Assembly (NCBI RefSeq): GCF_004117835.1 | Contig: NZ_SDSC01000004.1 | Location: 1 to 64,000 of the forward strand | Direction of reading: 5' to 3' | Source of the DNA: Macrococcus sp. DPC7161 | Lineage (GTDB): Bacteria; Bacillota; Bacilli; Staphylococcales; Staphylococcaceae | DNA: 64,000 nucleotides | In this document: positions 44,515 through 53,429 of the stretch, one piece after another | Layout of the letters: each line of letters begins with the position of its first letter | How positions within the stretch are numbered: position 1 is the first letter of the stretch | Notes under the pieces: generated by a model | The model's database searches: none | What the model was told of the DNA's origin: nothing | What the model saw: only the letters and a program-made list of their open reading frames with translations | Translations under genes and position numbers: made by a program

Positions 44515-45993
44515 TTATTGATAAATACCTTTAGCTTGATCTGAGAAGTCGATGTATAAGTTTTTCACTTGTTGGTAATGACGTAATGTTTCTTTGTAAG
44601 TTTCACGTCCAATTCCTGATTTTTTGTAACCACCAAACGGTGAACCTGCTTGAATTTGGTTGTAAGTATTAATCCAAATACGACCAGTATCAATTTGATT
44701 TGCGACTTGTAATGCGCGGTTAATATTAGAAGTGAAGATACCACCTGCTAAACCATAAATTGAGTCATTAGCCTTTTCAATGACTTCTTCTTGTGTTTTA
44801 AATTTAGAAATCACTACAACTGGTCCAAAGATTTCTTCTTGAACAAGTCTTGATTTGTTATCTTCAAATTCAATAATTGTTGGTGGGAAGAAGAATCCTT
44901 TGTCGCGACCATTATCCATTAATCTTTCGCCACCAGTGACAATGTTTAATCCTTCTTCTTTAGCAATCTTAATATATTCTTCGATTTTATCCATTTGTGC
45001 TTGTCCAGTTTGTGAACCATAGTGGTTGTTAATGTCTAAAGGATCACCGACACGAACGTTTTCAAATGCTGTTTTTAATTTACTTAAGAATTCTTCATAA
45101 ATGCCTTCTTGTACATAAAGTCTTGAACCTGCAGAACATACTTCACCTTGGTTAAATAAAATACCAAGTTGTGCACCTTCAACAGCTTGATCTAAGTTTG
45201 CATCATCAAAAATGATATTTGCCGATTTACCACCAAGCTCTAATGTCGCTGGTACTAATCGTTTTGCAGCTGCATCTGCCACACCATAACCCACTTCTGT
45301 TGAACCTGTAAATGAAACTTTTGCGACATCTTCATGATTGAAAATGGCATCTCCTGATTCAGACCCTTTTCCTGTTAATACATTTAACACACCTTTAGGT
45401 AACACATCTTTAAGAATTTCTGCTAAATATAATAATGACAGTGGTGTAGATGATGATGGTTGAATGACTACACTATTACCTGCTGCTAGTGCAGGCGCTA
45501 ATTTCCATGATGCTAAAATCATTGGGAAGTTCCATGCGACTACCGCACCAACAACACCAATCGGTTCGTGACGAATAATACTTAATGTGTTTGCTGCTAA
45601 GTCTTTACTTGTTCCTTCATCAGCTGTAATCACACCTGCAAAATATCTAAAATGATCTGCTGCCATTGGAATATCGATGTTTAATGATTCACGTAATGCT
45701 TTACCAGCATTCATTGATTCAATACGTGCTAAAGTTTCTCTATGTTCATCAATCACGTCTGCGATTTTATTTAAAATTGCAGCACGTTCATTTTGAGTTG
45801 AGTGTCTCCAAGTTTTAAACGCGTCTTTTGCTGATTGAACTGCTTTATCTACATCCCCTTTTGTAGCTTTAGCAATTTTTGTTAATACTTCTCCTGTAGC
45901 AGGGTTATGCACTTCTAATGTTTCTTTGTTTTCTGCATCAACAAATTCACCGTTAATAAATAATTGATATTGATCTTTAAATTCTACTTTCAT
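44515..45993 (-). CDS. NAD-dependent aldehyde dehydrogenase
   Basis: 492 aa, the standard ALDH length. Seen: [22 protein letters not shown] (catalytic Asn), [10 protein letters not shown] (NAD binding), [16 protein letters not shown] (general base Glu), [15 protein letters not shown] (nucleophile Cys near 291), [14 protein letters not shown] and [13 protein letters not shown]. Similar to staphylococcal AldA-type enzymes that oxidise acetaldehyde or glycine betaine aldehyde; the adjacent adh favours the former. Start at 45993 after AAGGGGAT on the minus strand. The 355-base gap beyond it holds AT-rich promoter sequence for two divergent genes. Confidence 0.92.
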   Translation of the reverse strand: MKVEFKDQYQLFINGEFVDAENKETLEVHNPATGEVLTKIAKATKGDVDKAVQSAKDAFKTWRHSTQNERAAILNKIADVIDEHRETLARIESMNAGKALRESLNIDIPMAADHFRYFAGVITADEGTSKDLAANTLSIIRHEPIGVVGAVVAWNFPMILASWKLAPALAAGNSVVIQPSSSTPLSLLYLAEILKDVLPKGVLNVLTGKGSESGDAIFNHEDVAKVSFTGSTEVGYGVADAAAKRLVPATLELGGKSANIIFDDANLDQAVEGAQLGILFNQGEVCSAGSRLYVQEGIYEEFLSKLKTAFENVRVGDPLDINNHYGSQTGQAQMDKIEEYIKIAKEEGLNIVTGGERLMDNGRDKGFFFPPTIIEFEDNKSRLVQEEIFGPVVVISKFKTQEEVIEKANDSIYGLAGGIFTSNINRALQVANQIDTGRIWINTYNQIQAGSPFGGYKKSGIGRETYKETLRHYQQVKNLYIDFSDQAKGIYQ

Positions 45994-46243
45994 TTAAATA
46001 TCCCCTTTTTAAGTAAATTTTTTACTGCTAAATCTATTGTATTAAAAAATATTACATGACGCCAACATATTGTTTGAAAAATCTGAATTTACTACATTTT
46101 GTAACATTTGACTGTAATATTAAAAGTTATAGTTTTATATGAAGAGTCGGGAAACAATGATATATCAGCATTTGGAAGCTAATGCATGAAAAAAACATTT
46201 TAAAATATTTTTGTAACATTGTATCGCTAAACATAGTATTTAT

Positions 46244-46260
46244 GTAACAAATACATTACA
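46244..46260 (-). promoter_or_regulatory. Possible WalR box upstream of NlpC/P60 gene 1
   Basis: Read on the minus strand, TGTAAT-GTATT-TGTTAC fits the WalR consensus TGTWAH-N5-TGTWAH. WalR controls many staphylococcal cell-wall hydrolases. The site is about 90 bases upstream of the start, in the reverse orientation; no equivalent is seen at the second paralogue. Confidence 0.4.
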
Positions 46261-46348
46261 ATACACTATTTGTATTTTTATTTTGCTATAGTTATGACAT
46301 CAAGAAAACGTATAAAAACTAACGTATGAACTTATGGAGGATATTATT

Positions 46349-46795
46349 TTGAAGAAAACATTATTAGCTTTAGCAACATCAGCATTAGTTTTAACTGCGG
46401 TGCCAACACACGAAGCAGATGCAGCAAAAAAATATTCTACTAAATATAAAAAACCAAGTAAAAATGTAGTTGCAGTAGCTAGAAACATTGCAGCACATCG
46501 TGTTTATCAATATGGAGCAAACAATAACTATGCAGTAGATTGTTCAGCATTTGCACAACAAGTTATGAGAGCGATGGGTAAAAAAATCCCTCGTACAACA
46601 TATGCGCAAATGAGAGCAGGTAAACGTGTATATAAACCAAGAGCTGGAGATTTAGTATTCTTTAATGGTGGAAGTCACGTTGGTGTATATATTGGAAATG
46701 GTCGCATGGTAGATGCATTAAACCCTTATAACGGTGTTGGAGAACGTCGTGTAGATTGGGTACACGGATATGTATCGGGTTATTATAGATATTAA
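46349..46795 (+). CDS. Secreted NlpC/P60 (C40) peptidoglycan endopeptidase, short
   Basis: 148 aa. I chose TTG 46349, eight bases after TGGAGG; the in-frame ATG 46334 lies upstream of that ribosome binding site. Signal peptide KKTLLALATSALVLTAVPTHEADA, then an NlpC/P60 domain with catalytic Cys in AVDCSAFAQQVMRAMG, PRAGDLVFF, His in GGSHVGVYIGNGRMVDALNP. It cleaves gamma-D-Glu or stem-peptide bonds during wall turnover. Nearly identical C-terminal half to the protein at 47427. Confidence 0.85.
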   Translation: MKKTLLALATSALVLTAVPTHEADAAKKYSTKYKKPSKNVVAVARNIAAHRVYQYGANNNYAVDCSAFAQQVMRAMGKKIPRTTYAQMRAGKRVYKPRAGDLVFFNGGSHVGVYIGNGRMVDALNPYNGVGERRVDWVHGYVSGYYRY

Positions 46796-46799
46796 TTTT

Positions 46800-46825
46800 A
46801 ACGTCGCTTATGCGACGTTTTTTTT
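46800..46825 (+). terminator. Terminator after NlpC/P60 gene 1
   Basis: AACGTCGC and GCGACGTT form the stem around TTAT, followed by TTTTTTT. Confidence 0.88.
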
Positions 46826-46849
46826 GTACAATATATTAAGAGGTGAATT

Positions 46850-47116
46850 ATGTTAGCGAATTATTTAATGTATATTTTAATGGCAGTAGTAGGCATTTAT
46901 TTAATATATGTAGGCAAAAATATAAGAAACATGGAAATTAAAACGAAGTATAAAAAAGAAAATTTAGCAAAATTGTATCCTTATATGGGGATTGCATTTA
47001 TAGTAGCTGCTATTGCTTCGGTGATTATTAAAAGTACAATACCACAAATGGAAGTGATTATTCCGTTTGCAATGATCATCATTTTACTCGTATTAAATTG
47101 GAAATATAGAAGATAA
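46850..47116 (+). CDS. Small membrane protein, 88 aa
   Basis: Three hydrophobic segments (LMYILMAVVGIYLIYVG; YMGIAFIVAAIASVII; IIPFAMIIILLVLNW) separated by a basic loop (KNIRNMEIKTKYKKENLAKLYP). AGAGGTGAATT precedes the ATG. It sits between the two endopeptidase genes with its own terminator downstream. No family recognised. Confidence 0.65.
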   Translation: MLANYLMYILMAVVGIYLIYVGKNIRNMEIKTKYKKENLAKLYPYMGIAFIVAAIASVIIKSTIPQMEVIIPFAMIIILLVLNWKYRR

Positions 47117-47136
47117 AATCAACTGAATAATGGTCT

Positions 47137-47165
47137 AATAAGCATGGGAACATGCTTATTTTTTA
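47137..47165 (+). terminator. Terminator after the 88-aa gene
   Basis: AATAAGCATG and CATGCTTATT around GGAA, followed by TTTT. The same stem sequence is used after the DUF805 gene at 7932. The remaining 260 bases up to 47426 are AT-rich leader sequence without a gene. Confidence 0.85.
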
Positions 47166-47426
47166 TGAAATATTTTGTAATATTTGCATATGAAATTATG
47201 TGTATAATGATTTCGATTTAATATTAGAAGCCTATTGTAAAGGGATTTTAGCATTGATATTTGTAAAAAGATGTATGTTACAGCAAAAAAATAAATATCA
47301 CACTTGTATAACAAAACAATAACATTGCCCATATGGCTATTTAAACGTGTTATGATTCATTTTGTAATTTTAATTCACATATTCAGCAACATAAAATAAA
47401 AGATTATTTTGGAGGATTTATTTTTT

Positions 47427-48038
47427 ATGAAAAAAACTATCGTAACTTTAACAACATTAGCATCATTAGCAACAGTAGGGACACATACAGCAGATGCAGC
47501 AGCATATGGTAAAGTGAATGCGAACACAACTTCTTATTCAACATCATATAATACTTATAACCAAAATTTTAACGCTTCAAACTTAAACCCAGTTTCATTT
47601 GATACAACATACACAACTTCAAATGAATCATCATCAGTAGTACGTTCATTTTCACAAAATGCAGAACGTCAATATAAACCAGCAGCAACAACTTCAGTAA
47701 ATAATAATGTTGCAAGTGTTGCATTATCAATTGCAGCAGGTAAATCATATGTATTTGGTGCTAACTCAGCTACAGCTGTAGACTGTTCATCATTCGCTCA
47801 ACAAGTAATGGCAGCAATGGGTAAATCAATTCCACGTACAACTTACGCTCAAATGGCGGCAGGTACACCTGTAAGTAATCCACAACCTGGAGATTTAGTA
47901 TTCTTCAACGGCGGTAGCCACGTTGGTGTATATATTGGAAATGGTCAAATGGTTGACGCTTTAAACCCTTATGAAGGTGTTGGACAACGTGCAGTATCTT
48001 ATATCGATGGTTCAATTACTGGTTACTACAGATATTAA
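47427..48038 (+). CDS. Secreted NlpC/P60 (C40) peptidoglycan endopeptidase, long
   Basis: 203 aa from ATG 47427, after TTGGAGG. Signal peptide KKTIVTLTTLASLATVGTHTADA, then a Ser/Thr/Asn/Tyr-rich linker of about 65 residues (TTSYSTSYNTYNQNFN) not present in the shorter paralogue, then the catalytic domain: AVDCSSFAQQVMAAMG, NPQPGDLVFFNGGSHVGVYIGNGQMVDALNP. The linker may place the enzyme in the wall. Codons are very A/T-ending and regular, as in highly expressed exoproteins. Terminator follows. Confidence 0.88.
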   Translation: MKKTIVTLTTLASLATVGTHTADAAAYGKVNANTTSYSTSYNTYNQNFNASNLNPVSFDTTYTTSNESSSVVRSFSQNAERQYKPAATTSVNNNVASVALSIAAGKSYVFGANSATAVDCSSFAQQVMAAMGKSIPRTTYAQMAAGTPVSNPQPGDLVFFNGGSHVGVYIGNGQMVDALNPYEGVGQRAVSYIDGSITGYYRY

Positions 48039-48050
48039 TTAAATAAGTTT

Positions 48051-48081
48051 AAAAGAGATGTCATTTGACATCTCTTTTTTT
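48051..48081 (+). terminator. Terminator after NlpC/P60 gene 2
   Basis: AAAGAGATGTC and GACATCTCTTT around ATTT, followed by TTTT. Confidence 0.88.
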
Positions 48082-48167
48082 GTATAAATAATCATATAAT
48101 ATGATAATAATACTTTATTTCCCGTAATATATGGTATAAAATCATTACAACGTTAGGGGGAATTAGC

Positions 48168-48596
48168 ATGTGGCATTATAAACAATTAGAAGATTTATCA
48201 CCATTAGAATTGTTTTATATTTTAAAATTAAGAGTAGATACATTTGTTGTTGAACAAAAGTGTGATTATCCTGAAATTGATGATGTGGATCTAACTGCAA
48301 CACATGTATATATGAAAGGATTAGATGAAATTAAAGCATATGCACGTATCATTGAAAAAAATGACGCAATTTATATTGGTAGAATCATTACAAATCCTAA
48401 ATTTAGAGGACAAGGATTAGGTAAACAATTACTTGAAACATGCATTGCTTATATAGAAGAGCATTACCCAAATAAAAAGATTGCATTACATGCACAGGCG
48501 CATTTAGAAGGTTTCTATGGACAATTTGGATTTGTAAGACAATCTGATATTGCGTTTGAAGACTTTATTCCACATATTGAAATGGAGCGCGTTTAA
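48168..48596 (+). CDS. ElaA-like GNAT acetyltransferase
   Basis: 142 aa. N-terminal [39 protein letters not shown] is diagnostic of ElaA-type GNAT proteins; [24 protein letters not shown] is the acetyl-CoA loop; [16 protein letters not shown] closes the domain. Its stop shares a base with the ogt start (TAATG), so the two genes are coupled. Acceptor unknown. Confidence 0.87.
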   Translation: MWHYKQLEDLSPLELFYILKLRVDTFVVEQKCDYPEIDDVDLTATHVYMKGLDEIKAYARIIEKNDAIYIGRIITNPKFRGQGLGKQLLETCIAYIEEHYPNKKIALHAQAHLEGFYGQFGFVRQSDIAFEDFIPHIEMERV

Positions 48597-49111
48597 TGAC
48601 AATTTATATTAGTGAATTTGACATTCAAAATGTACATCATGTTTTGGCAAGTACAAACAAAGGTGTCATGTACTTTGCTAATGATGATAACAAAGATGAT
48701 TTGTTACGTCGTATTCAACGCTATTTGAAAGATGAAACGCTAATATACGGTCAAGCTGCTTATGACTTTAATGAAAAATACATTAAAGATATTCACCTTT
48801 ATTACAATAAACAGTTAACCATCTTTGATTGGACGTTTGATTTGTATGGAACAGCATTTCAAAAATCTGTTTGGCAAGCATTGATACAAGTCCCATTTGG
48901 TAAGACAAGTACTTACGGAGAGATAGCAAATGAGATTCAAAATCCTAAAGCAGTTCGTGCGGTAGGCGGCGCGATTGGTGAAAATCCTGTATTCATTGCA
49001 ATTCCCTGTCACCGTATCATCGGTAAAAATGGCAAATTAACTGGCTTTAGAGGCGGACTTGCAATGAAAAGAACATTACTTGATATTGAATCTATCTTAT
49101 ATACAGACTAA
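48596..49111 (+). CDS. ogt: Methylated-DNA--protein-cysteine methyltransferase
   Basis: 171 aa. Direct reversal of O6-alkylguanine damage by suicidal transfer to a cysteine. Seen: [67 protein letters not shown], including the PCHR active site (Cys near residue 140) and Arg-finger region. The N-terminal domain is short and non-Ada. Coupled to the upstream elaA-like gene. Confidence 0.92.
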   Translation: MTIYISEFDIQNVHHVLASTNKGVMYFANDDNKDDLLRRIQRYLKDETLIYGQAAYDFNEKYIKDIHLYYNKQLTIFDWTFDLYGTAFQKSVWQALIQVPFGKTSTYGEIANEIQNPKAVRAVGGAIGENPVFIAIPCHRIIGKNGKLTGFRGGLAMKRTLLDIESILYTD

Positions 49112-49154
49112 TATGGTATTATAAATTATCAAATATCGATTATAAGGAGAACTT

Positions 49155-49487
49155 ATGACAATTCCAAATTGCCCACAATGTGAATCAGAATATGCTTATG
49201 AAGATGGGTTAAATTACGTATGCCCAATGTGTGCTCATGAATGGCCTATTAATGAAGAAGTTGAAGTCGTTGTCATCCGTGATGCAAACGGTAATCCACT
49301 TCAAGATGGTGACACTGTATCTGTCATTAAAGATTTAAAAGTAAAAGGGTCTTCATCAGTTATTAAACAAGGAACAAAAGTAAAAAACATTAAACTTGTT
49401 GACCCAGAAGACGGACATGATATTGACTGTAAAATTGATGGTTTCGGTCAAATCGGCTTGAAATCAAGTGTTGTTAAGAAAATATAA
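49155..49487 (+). CDS. YjdM/PhnA family zinc-ribbon protein
   Basis: 110 aa. N-terminal zinc ribbon [25 protein letters not shown] (four Cys) followed by the small beta barrel [41 protein letters not shown]...[20 protein letters not shown] that defines the family formerly called alkylphosphonate utilisation PhnA. No direct role in phosphonate use is established. AAGGAGAAC precedes the ATG. Confidence 0.9.
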   Translation: MTIPNCPQCESEYAYEDGLNYVCPMCAHEWPINEEVEVVVIRDANGNPLQDGDTVSVIKDLKVKGSSSVIKQGTKVKNIKLVDPEDGHDIDCKIDGFGQIGLKSSVVKKI

Positions 49488-49498
49488 TCAGTCTTAAA

Positions 49499-49540
49499 AA
49501 ATAAAACAGAAAGGGGTATACTCCTTTCTGTTTTATTTTT
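49499..49540. terminator. Bidirectional terminator between yjdM and phosphoesterase
   Basis: AATAAAACAGAAAGG (49499-49513) and CCTTTCTGTTTTATT form a long stem with A/T tracts on both sides. Confidence 0.88.
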
Positions 49541-50486
49541 TATATACCTTTTTAATTTTTAATATACGGTCTTTTTCACGTCCATACCCATCTAAGAACA
49601 TTTGGTTTTTATAAATTTTTAATACGGCAAAACTATTTTTATTTTTAGTTTCAAGCATTCCTTTTAAATTCATATGGTGGACACCATTTCTGATATGATA
49701 ATAGCCCTCGTGAGAATGACCATTAAAATACGCAACTACGTTATTGTATTTATCCATCAACTTTAACACTTGATCTGCATTCCAAGCATTGTCTTCTTTA
49801 ACAGGGAACACAGGATGATGTGCAGTAATAATCACTTTTTCACCTAATTTTTTTGCTTTTTTGAGTTCTTTTTCAAACCAAGCTAATTGATTTTTACTTA
49901 ATGCACCATTGTAATGCTCAGCAAATATTTTATGTTGTTGTTGCAAGCCACTTAACATATGAATGGCTTCATCGTATTCTTTTGTACCTGCTTTTGTAGC
50001 GTATGTACTGATTTCATTCGTATTTAAAAAGATAAAGCGATATCCTTTTTTAGAAAAGCTATAATAATCGCGTTCCATTTTTAAAGGCTTTAATGCATCT
50101 AAATTATGATTCGGAAAATCATGATTTCCTAAAACGTTATATAGAGGTTTATTAAGCTTGTCGTAACGTTTTATCACCGGTTTGTAAGAATTAAAGTCAT
50201 GATCTATAGAATCTCCTGCATTCATCGTAAAATCTACATCTTTTTTATTGAATGTTTGAACTGCTTCATCTAATTTCTTCAAAGACTTTCTGTAATGGCG
50301 ATCTGACCAAACAATTTTAAATACTTTACGTGAATCACAATCACAATATTGAATGTCTGTCATTAAACCAATTGTAAGTACAGGTCCTTTTTGTTTCGCT
50401 TCTACGAAAGATTTTATAGGAAAATAACTGATTCCCATTAAGCAAACACAAATTAATAATGTAATCAGTAACTTTATTGATTTCAT
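49533..50486 (-). CDS. Metallophosphoesterase, ADPRibase-Mn-like, membrane-anchored or secreted
   Basis: 317 aa. N-terminal hydrophobic segment (KLLITLLICVCLMGISYFPI) acts as signal or anchor. Calcineurin-like motifs in order: GLMTDIQYCDCDSR, NAGDSIDHDF (GDxxD), GNHDFPNH, ITAHHPVFP, FNGHSHEGYY. The wording DIQY...RHYRKSLKKLDEAV resembles the manganese-dependent ADP-ribose/CDP-alcohol diphosphatase group. Start 50486 follows GGAGGTATAT; a 15-residue upstream extension is not supported. Probably hydrolyses extracellular nucleotides or phosphodiesters. Confidence 0.82.
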   Translation of the reverse strand: MKSIKLLITLLICVCLMGISYFPIKSFVEAKQKGPVLTIGLMTDIQYCDCDSRKVFKIVWSDRHYRKSLKKLDEAVQTFNKKDVDFTMNAGDSIDHDFNSYKPVIKRYDKLNKPLYNVLGNHDFPNHNLDALKPLKMERDYYSFSKKGYRFIFLNTNEISTYATKAGTKEYDEAIHMLSGLQQQHKIFAEHYNGALSKNQLAWFEKELKKAKKLGEKVIITAHHPVFPVKEDNAWNADQVLKLMDKYNNVVAYFNGHSHEGYYHIRNGVHHMNLKGMLETKNKNSFAVLKIYKNQMFLDGYGREKDRILKIKKVYKK

Positions 50487-50704
50487 ATATACCTCCAAAA
50501 TAAATTGGTTTATAATGATTTTACAATGCAAGTATATAAAATGTAGGTCGCATGAAGTTAAAATTTACACAAACTTAAAAGCATCTTTGAAATACATGTA
50601 TTTATTAAGAAATTGTTAATAAAATGTATTTTTTATTGTTAGCATATATATGTAATTTGTGTTAAAATCAAAAGGCTAATGAAAATAATTGAGGAGGTGC
50701 ATCA

Positions 50705-51208
50705 ATGAGAAGTGAGTTACAAGATAAGATTGAATATTATGTTTTAGGTGGCAACTTTGAAGCTGTCAAAGAATTGATGCAAACTACCGACTTTTTAATG
50801 TTTGAAGAAGCTTTTATTAGTGCGAGTCACGATAGTGAGTCGATTCAATTTTATACATTTTTAATGGAATTAATGAAAGATCATGAAACTGTTGAATTGC
50901 ATGATTTGGCATTTTTATTGTTAGTGTATCCATTAAGTGAAGTGTCTGGCGCATTTGAAAGTGCGTATTACCATGCGACACGCTCTGTAGAATTAACAGA
51001 CCATAAAGAAATTAAAAGTTTATTACAACTTCTATTCTTATACGCGGTACCGAATCCAGTGATTAGTGATAAAGAAGCATTTGATGTATCAAAGCAAATA
51101 TTAAAGTTGGATCCTAATAATCAAGTGGCTAGAAATATGATGAAACAAGCCGCTAAAAAGTTAGACCAAGTCGTTGTAGACATTCATTCATTTACTAAAA
51201 GGGCATAG
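50705..51208 (+). CDS. Hypothetical all-helical protein (TPR-like)
   Basis: 167 aa, predicted mostly helical: ELQDKIEYYVLGGNFEAVKELMQTTDF, FLMFEEAFISASHDSESIQFYTFLMELM, FLLLVYPLSEVSGAFESAYYHATRSVEL, SKQILKLDPNNQVARNMMKQAAKKL. The last helix pair has the spacing of a tetratricopeptide repeat. No signal or membrane segment. GAGGAGGTG precedes the ATG. Conserved-looking hypothetical; function unknown. Confidence 0.7.
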   Translation: MRSELQDKIEYYVLGGNFEAVKELMQTTDFLMFEEAFISASHDSESIQFYTFLMELMKDHETVELHDLAFLLLVYPLSEVSGAFESAYYHATRSVELTDHKEIKSLLQLLFLYAVPNPVISDKEAFDVSKQILKLDPNNQVARNMMKQAAKKLDQVVVDIHSFTKRA

Positions 51209-51209
51209 T

Positions 51210-51242
51210 TAGAGGCTGGGACATTGTTGTTCCAGCCTCTCA
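51210..51242. terminator. Bidirectional terminator
   Basis: AGAGGCTGGGAC (51210-51221) and GTTCCAGCCTCT form a GC-rich stem with one mismatch around TTGTT, followed on the plus side by CAATTTTTA. It separates two convergent genes. Confidence 0.85.
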
Positions 51243-51246
51243 ATTT

Positions 51247-51624
51247 TTATTCTTCACTAAACCAATGATCTACAGGAACGATTAATGGGAATGAACCACG
51301 ATCTTCTGATAATTTCGCAATGACAGCACTTGCTTTTGAATATAATGGGATTGCATAGCCATCTTCGTCTTTTTTAATATCTTCCATCACATCAACTGGC
51401 GTGTCTGTAGGATTTTGTACAAGGATACTTGATTCAATGACACCATCAATTTGTGTGCCGAAATGTGCAAACATAAAAGTTAATTTAAACTCAAAAATAT
51501 TTGGGTCTTGAGGGTTTTGTACATAATCTAAACGATGCATACTTGTTGGTTCTTCTTGCATTTCAAAGTCTCTTACATGCGCTTCACGTAAAAATGTTTG
51601 TAAGACTTGTTTATTTAATTCCAT
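51247..51624 (-). CDS. Hypothetical protein, possible SecB-like fold
   Basis: 125 aa from ATG 51624 (AAAGGAG seven bases upstream; the preceding in-frame ATG 51630 is too close). ELNKQVLQTFLREAHVRDFEMQEEP, then alternating strands FEFKLTFMFAHFGTQIDGVIESSILVQNP and a C-terminal helix with YSKASAVIAKLSEDRGSFPLIVP. The strand-rich sheet plus helix recalls DUF1149/SecB-like Firmicute proteins; the match is weak. Cytoplasmic. Confidence 0.6.
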   Translation of the reverse strand: MELNKQVLQTFLREAHVRDFEMQEEPTSMHRLDYVQNPQDPNIFEFKLTFMFAHFGTQIDGVIESSILVQNPTDTPVDVMEDIKKDEDGYAIPLYSKASAVIAKLSEDRGSFPLIVPVDHWFSEE

Positions 51625-51739
51625 AATCATGCTCCTTTGTTTTGAATTAACTTTAGTATACCAATTTTTAAAAAACTTTGATAAGTAAAACCATTTGAAT
51701 CCAATATGAAAATTTTGTATATTTACACAGACAGCGATA

Positions 51740-51768
51740 TTGTTTTCATGAAGTAAATAGTGTAAGAT
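51740..51768 (+). promoter_or_regulatory. Promoter of the attenuated MFS operon
   Basis: TTGTTT (51740-51745), 17-bp spacer, TAAGAT (51763-51768). Transcription would begin near 51775 and produce a leader of about 130 nt. Confidence 0.55.
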
Positions 51769-51803
51769 GTATAGACATAAAATGAAGTTAAACGAATGGT
51801 GAT

Positions 51804-51866
51804 ATGCGAGTGGGTTTCAGTAAGGCATATATTCATTTAGATCAATATTTACAAACATTAAAATAA
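51804..51866 (+). CDS. 20-aa leader peptide of an efflux gene
   Basis: ORF MRVGFSKAYIHLDQYLQTLK, ATG 51804 to TAA 51866, with GGTGAT directly upstream. It lies between a consensus promoter and a terminator-like hairpin 6 bases after its stop. Codons 3-5 (GTGGGTTTC) contain GTGGGTTT, which can pair with AAACCAC (51885-51891) in the hairpin loop and right arm, giving an alternative to the terminator. This matches the layout of leader peptides that sense ribosome-targeting drugs, e.g. ahead of cat, erm and bmrCD. Translation is not proven. Confidence 0.6.
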   Translation: MRVGFSKAYIHLDQYLQTLK

Positions 51867-51872
51867 TTTTTT

Positions 51873-51899
51873 AGAAGTGGTGTAAACCACTTCTTTTTA
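51873..51899 (+). terminator. Attenuator hairpin in MFS leader
   Basis: AGAAGTGG (51873-51880) pairs with CCACTTCT (51887-51894) around TGTAAA, followed by TTTTA. It stands between the leader ORF and the GGAGG of the MFS gene, so read-through must be regulated or constitutive leakage must drive the gene. Confidence 0.75.
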
Positions 51900-51909
51900 T
51901 GGAGGCAAC

Positions 51910-53334
51910 ATGAAAAAATCAAACATCATTATGATTACTTTTTTAATTGGTGCATTTTTTACATTTTTAAATGAAACACTTTTAAACATTGCGATGACTG
52001 AAATCATGCATGTATTTAAAGTAGATGCACCGACCGTACAATGGTTAGCTACGGGATTTATGTTGATAATGGGTATTTTGATGCCGTTATCAGCGTCATT
52101 AATTCAATGGTTTACAACGAGACAAATGTTTATTGGTTTGATGAGCATTTTCTTGGTTGGAACATTAATTTCTGGTTTAGCAATTAACTTTCCGATGATA
52201 TTAATTGGACGTATGATTCAAGCGGCTGGAACAGGATTACTTATTCCTACGATTATGAATGCTATGTTGAATTTATTTGAGCCCCATGAACGTGGTAAAG
52301 TGATGGGTAATTTCGGATTGGTAATGATGTTCGCTCCAGCAATTGGTCCAACTTTATCAGGTGTTATTGTGGACATGCTAGGATGGCGTTGGTTATTCTT
52401 TAGTGTCGTGCCGTTTGTTATTTTCTCAATATTATTCGCTTTTAAATATTTAGAAAATGTTGGGGAAGTGACGAAACCGAAAATTGATTTATTATCGGTT
52501 ATTCTATCAACGATTGGTGTTGCTGGTATTATTTATGGGTTTAGTTCGGTAAGTAATACAGAAGGCGGCTTTTTAAATCCAGTCGTTGCGACAATAATTA
52601 TTATTGGCTTGGTATCATTAATTGCATTTGGTATTCGTCAAGTACGTCTTGAAGTACCATTACTTGATTTATCGGTATTTAAATATGCAAACTTTGCGCG
52701 TGGTATATTCATCTTTGTGATAGTGGTTATGGCCATGTTTGCTTCAGAAATTGTGATGCCGATTTATTTACAAGGTCCGATGGGCTTTAGTGCGAAAGCT
52801 GCGGGGATGATATTATTACCCGGGGCATTATTGAATGGGTTTTTATCACCTGTAATGGGACGTATTTTTGATAAAATTGGCCCTAGAAAAATGATTATTC
52901 CAGGCATGTTATTATTAAGTTTAGTAATGATTTTTTATTCAACGATTCATCCAGGGATTCCGATGTTTGTCTTTATTTTGGTTTACATCGTATTAATGGT
53001 TAGCATTTCAATGATTATGATGCCAAGTCATACAAATGGTATTAACCAATTGCCTAAACATTTATATCCACACGGCACAGCAGTAGGTAATATGATGCAA
53101 CCGATAGCAGGTGCAATGGGTGTGTCAATATTTGTGAGTATTATGACACATGGGCAAAAGAAAGCATTAGAAGGTGTTACACCTACGAAACAAGCAATCA
53201 ATGATGCTTTAACTGTTGGTGTGCATCATGCATATTGGTTTGCGATTGTATTAGCAGTTATTGGATTAATTACAGCATTCTTTATTACAAAATCAACACC
53301 TCCTGAAGATGAAAATCAACATATCACACATTAA
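51910..53334 (+). CDS. MFS multidrug efflux transporter, DHA2 (14 TMS)
   Basis: 474 aa with 14 predicted helices. FLNETLLNIAMTEIMHVF, TVQWLATGFMLIMGILMPLSASLIQWFTTRQMF, GRMIQAAGTGLLIPTIMNAML (motif C-type region), GMILLPGALLNGFLSPVMGRIFDKIGPRKMI. It resembles the LmrB/MdeA group of Gram-positive drug:H+ antiporters. GGAGG lies at 51900-51905. The leader peptide and attenuator upstream suggest induction by a translation-inhibiting compound, which may also be a substrate. Not the same subfamily as the two paired MFS genes. Confidence 0.87.
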   Translation: MKKSNIIMITFLIGAFFTFLNETLLNIAMTEIMHVFKVDAPTVQWLATGFMLIMGILMPLSASLIQWFTTRQMFIGLMSIFLVGTLISGLAINFPMILIGRMIQAAGTGLLIPTIMNAMLNLFEPHERGKVMGNFGLVMMFAPAIGPTLSGVIVDMLGWRWLFFSVVPFVIFSILFAFKYLENVGEVTKPKIDLLSVILSTIGVAGIIYGFSSVSNTEGGFLNPVVATIIIIGLVSLIAFGIRQVRLEVPLLDLSVFKYANFARGIFIFVIVVMAMFASEIVMPIYLQGPMGFSAKAAGMILLPGALLNGFLSPVMGRIFDKIGPRKMIIPGMLLLSLVMIFYSTIHPGIPMFVFILVYIVLMVSISMIMMPSHTNGINQLPKHLYPHGTAVGNMMQPIAGAMGVSIFVSIMTHGQKKALEGVTPTKQAINDALTVGVHHAYWFAIVLAVIGLITAFFITKSTPPEDENQHITH

Positions 53335-53345
53335 TATAGTATTGA

Positions 53346-53380
53346 AACACAAATGGAAATTTTACCATTTGTGTTTTTTT
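53346..53380 (+). terminator. Terminator after the MFS efflux gene
   Basis: AACACAAATGG (53346-53356) pairs with CCATTTGTGTT, followed by TTTTTT. Confidence 0.85.
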
Positions 53381-53429
53381 ATTTATATATAGGGAATATG
53401 TTTTTAGTAAATTTAAGAGGAGGATTGAT

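Noticed and set aside
46100-46117. Second WalR box (TGTAAC ... TGTAAT) near 46100
   Set aside because: The two half sites are separated by seven bases, not five, and the site is about 250 bases from either gene start.
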